Made by a program: the position numbers and the translations under genes
NCBI GenBank assembly: GCA_030544185.1
Contig: JAUNRO010000155.1
Coordinates: 1 to 7,487 of the forward strand
DNA from: Propionibacteriaceae bacterium
GTDB lineage: Bacteria > Actinomycetota > Actinomycetes > Propionibacteriales > Propionibacteriaceae
Length of the DNA stretch: 7,487 nt
Direction: 5' to 3'
The notes under the pieces: generated by a model
Seen by the model: only the letters and a program-made list of their open reading frames with translations
Databases searched by the model: none
Told to the model about the DNA's origin: nothing
Shown here: piece after piece, positions 6,406 through 7,487 of the stretch
Layout of the letters: every line of letters begins with the position of its first letter
How positions within the stretch are numbered: the stretch's first letter is position 1

Positions 6406-7196
6406 TGCATCGACGGCGGTGGCGGCGCGTCGTCGGAGCGCTTCGGCTGCACGGGAATGAACGGGTCTGCCTCGGCACCCATGCGGAACACGCTCGCCAG
6501 AAAGTCCTGCATGGCCGGATCGGCGTTCCAGGACTCGCGGAGCTTGCCGGACAGGCGTCGGGCGGCGGCCTCCGCATCGGCGGCGCGCGTGATCGCACGG
6601 GTCACCCAGACCCGGCGCGCGCCCGCCTCGAGAACCTCATCGATGGTGTCCTCGTCGATACCGCCGGAGGCGAACCAGGGCTTGGACTCCGGGTCACCGG
6701 GCGGCACGGTCGTTGCGGTGAACCGCACCAGATCGAGTCCCGGTGCCTGGTAGTCGTCGTGGGGCGCCGACAGATAGACAGGCCCGATCGAGAGATAGTT
6801 CACCTCGGGGTCGGCGACGGTTTCGCGGATCTGCGGCTCATCGTGTGCGGACTGGCCGATCAGGGCCCACTGGTGCAGCATCGGACGTGCGACCTTGGGG
6901 GCGGTGTCGGCCTGGGACAGGTGGAGCAGGTCACCGCTGAATTGCTTCGCGAGCGGCGGTGAGCTGTTGACCACCACGAGGCCCTGATAGTGGTAGCTGA
7001 TCGTCCTCGCCAGGTCCAGGGCTTCGAGCAGCTGGTCCTCCGGGGCATCGTCCTCGCGTACCTGCAGAATATCCACCCCGCCCGCGAAGGCCTTTTCCAC
7101 GAAGTCGGCGAAGTCGCCGGTCTCCGTGCGCAGGTCGGTGCTCAGATAGAGCCGCGCGGTCTTCAGCCGCACGTCGAGTCCCATGAGTGCTGTCAC
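6402..7196 (-). CDS. thiE: Thiamine-phosphate synthase (ThiE/TenI-like) with altered active site
   Basis: The 264-residue protein (260 from the inner ATG at 7182-7184) has the ThiE TIM-barrel layout. ThiE joins hydroxymethylpyrimidine diphosphate and thiazole phosphate to make thiamine phosphate. Visible landmarks, numbered from the inner ATG: RLYLSTD (11-17), GGVDILQVRED (35-45), VVVNSS (70-75), LLHLSQAD (86-93), IGQSAH (109-114), LSIGPVY (131-137), SGGID (173-177). Gln41, Arg43, Asn73, Asp93 and Ser112 agree with the family. The Lys of Q-x-R-E-K is Asp45, the metal-binding Asp after Asn is Ser74, and the Lys expected after GPVY is missing. A 40-residue Pro-ending tail extends past the usual length. 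It may therefore be a diverged ThiE or a paralogue with another role. I prefer the GTG at 7194-7196 because TAGGCT lies 7 bases upstream. First gene of the operon with the ribonuclease and barstar. Confidence 0.75.
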   Translation of the reverse strand: MTALMGLDVRLKTARLYLSTDLRTETGDFADFVEKAFAGGVDILQVREDDAPEDQLLEALDLARTISYHYQGLVVVNSSPPLAKQFSGDLLHLSQADTAPKVARPMLHQWALIGQSAHDEPQIRETVADPEVNYLSIGPVYLSAPHDDYQAPGLDLVRFTATTVPPGDPESKPWFASGGIDEDTIDEVLEAGARRVWVTRAITRAADAEAAARRLSGKLRESWNADPAMQDFLASVFRMGAEADPFIPVQPKRSDDAPPPPSMQ

Positions 7197-7203
7197 GCGG
7201 CTC

Positions 7204-7209
7204 AGCCTA
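7204..7209 (-). promoter_or_regulatory. Putative -10 hexamer (TAGGCT) of the thiE-like/ribonuclease/barstar operon
   Basis: On the minus strand TAGGCT is followed by 7 bases (GAGCCGC) and then GTG at 7196. This is the spacing of a leaderless actinobacterial promoter. No SD precedes either the GTG or the inner ATG at 7184. A -35 hexamer is not evident 16-18 bases upstream. Confidence 0.4.
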
Positions 7210-7234
7210 GCGTCGAAATTTCGTGCCTCAGGCG

Positions 7235-7265
7235 GGGGTGCAGGTGGATTATCCAGATGCACCCC
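7235..7265. promoter_or_regulatory. 31-base interrupted palindrome upstream of the thiE-like gene
   Basis: The plus strand reads GGGGTGCA (7235-7242), GG, TGGAT (7245-7249), a central T at 7250, ATCCA (7251-7255), GA, TGCACCCC (7258-7265). Thirteen of fifteen arm positions pair. As DNA it looks like a dimeric-regulator operator about 39-69 bases upstream of the proposed operon start. As RNA from the polyprenyl synthase gene it would be a strong hairpin, but no U-tract follows. Confidence 0.5.
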
Positions 7266-7268
7266 TCG

Positions 7269-7294
7269 CTCATGCGCGGAATTGCGCGCATGAG
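7269..7294 (-). terminator. Perfect 10-bp inverted repeat with 6-base loop, candidate terminator
   Basis: CTCATGCGCG at 7269-7278 and CGCGCATGAG at 7285-7294 are perfect reverse complements around GAATTG. The outer bases 7263-7265 and 7298-7300 can also pair past mismatches. It lies about 76 bases after the stop of the polyprenyl synthase gene and only 4 bases from the 31-base palindrome. The tandem hairpins could end that transcript without a U-tract, as is common in high-GC actinobacteria. An operator is the alternative. Confidence 0.45.
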
Positions 7295-7370
7295 GGCGGG
7301 TGGCAACCCAGCAGGTCAACGGTGCGGTGATCCCGGCGAGTTTGCACGGGCCCGGGCGTCCTTGGCGTGC

Positions 7371-7487
7371 TCAGGCCTCGCGGTGCGTTGCGGCGTACGC
7401 CAGGGCGGTCAACGCGATCCGGCCGTCGTCGGTCATCGGAGCATCCAGCGCGGCTAGCGCGCCCTCGAACCCCTCGGTGATCATCGC
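7371..7487 (-). CDS. Polyprenyl (geranylgeranyl-type) diphosphate synthase, C-terminal end (5' part outside window)
   Basis: Thirty-eight residues of an open frame enter from the right edge on the minus strand and end at TGA 7371-7373. The sequence GALAALDAPMTDDGRIALTALA, given here as a motif pattern (helix, Ala-Pro, acidic turn, then an Ala/Leu helix ending YAATHRE), is the usual close of actinobacterial trans-isoprenyl diphosphate synthases. Those make C20 or longer prenyl diphosphates for quinones, carotenoids or cell-wall carriers. The catalytic DDxxD motifs would lie outside the window. The position upstream of a PASTA kinase on the same strand supports the call, since idsA-type genes sit near pknL in other actinobacteria. 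A different all-helical protein cannot be excluded from so short a piece. Confidence 0.55.
   Translation of the reverse strand, partial: AMITEGFEGALAALDAPMTDDGRIALTALAYAATHREA

Noticed and set aside
5920..6962. Plus-strand open frames opposite the ribonuclease and ThiE-like genes
   Set aside because: The products are Arg/Pro/Gly-rich without motifs, and the minus-strand genes have clear family signatures and coupled junctions.
7197..7319. N-terminal extension of the ThiE-like frame to a TTG at 7317-7319
   Set aside because: The extension would run through both palindromes and the -10 hexamer, has no SD, and encodes residues with no likeness to ThiE N-termini.
7197..7370. Complete TPP riboswitch upstream of the thiE-like gene
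   Set aside because: GGGGTGC and CTGGATAAT are present, but the CTGAGA arm is not between them and the ACCTG and CCAGCG parts are missing, so the aptamer cannot fold.
1..7487. tRNA, rRNA, CRISPR array, insertion sequence or attachment site
   Set aside because: I found no cloverleaf, regularly spaced repeats, transposase motifs or flanking direct repeats. Nearly all the window is accounted for by genes.

Overview
This window looks like a core chromosomal segment of a high-GC actinobacterium. It has strong G/C third-position bias, GTG starts, TAnnnT-type -10 hexamers close to start codons, a PASTA Ser/Thr kinase near a polyprenyl diphosphate synthase, and a Tat-exported flavoenzyme. The kinase/polyprenyl synthase neighbourhood recalls the idsA-pknL region of mycobacteria and corynebacteria. 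The overall look would suit the Propionibacteriales, but that placement is inference. No tRNA, rRNA, CRISPR array or insertion sequence was seen, and coding density is high: the longest gaps between genes are about 170 bases.

Layout. (1) 1-183 (+): the last 60 codons of a low-specificity L-threonine aldolase-like gene. (2) 200-1915 (-): a complete Tat-exported type II (covalent-FAD) cholesterol oxidase family protein, convergent with the aldolase. (3) 2012-2650 (+): a small metallo-beta-lactamase-fold hydrolase, divergent from the oxidase across a 96-base gap. (4) 2690-4786 (-): a 698-residue transmembrane Ser/Thr kinase with four C-terminal PASTA repeats. (5) 4954-5505 (+): an unrecognised four-helix membrane protein with a cytoplasmic coiled-coil tail, divergent from the kinase. 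(6) 5525-7196 (-): a compact three-gene operon, transcribed thiamine-phosphate-synthase-like gene > membrane-anchored RNase Sa/barnase-type ribonuclease > barstar-type inhibitor, with 4-base stop/start overlaps at both junctions. (7) 7371-7487 (-): the C-terminal end of a probable polyprenyl (geranylgeranyl-type) diphosphate synthase.

The most interesting part is the right-hand operon and its leader. The ribonuclease keeps all three RNase Sa catalytic positions, and the barstar keeps the barnase-contacting Tyr/Asp/Trp/Asp set. They therefore read as a working toxin/inhibitor pair with a surface-exposed, cysteine-free RNase domain. The first gene is ThiE-like but has lost several substrate- and metal-binding residues. 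Its leader carries two tandem dyads, one of which spells fragments of the TPP riboswitch core without forming a complete aptamer. Three genes in the window look leaderless (TAnnnT followed 6-7 bases later by the start codon). The palindrome GGCGTACGCC recurs four times, in different reading-frame contexts.
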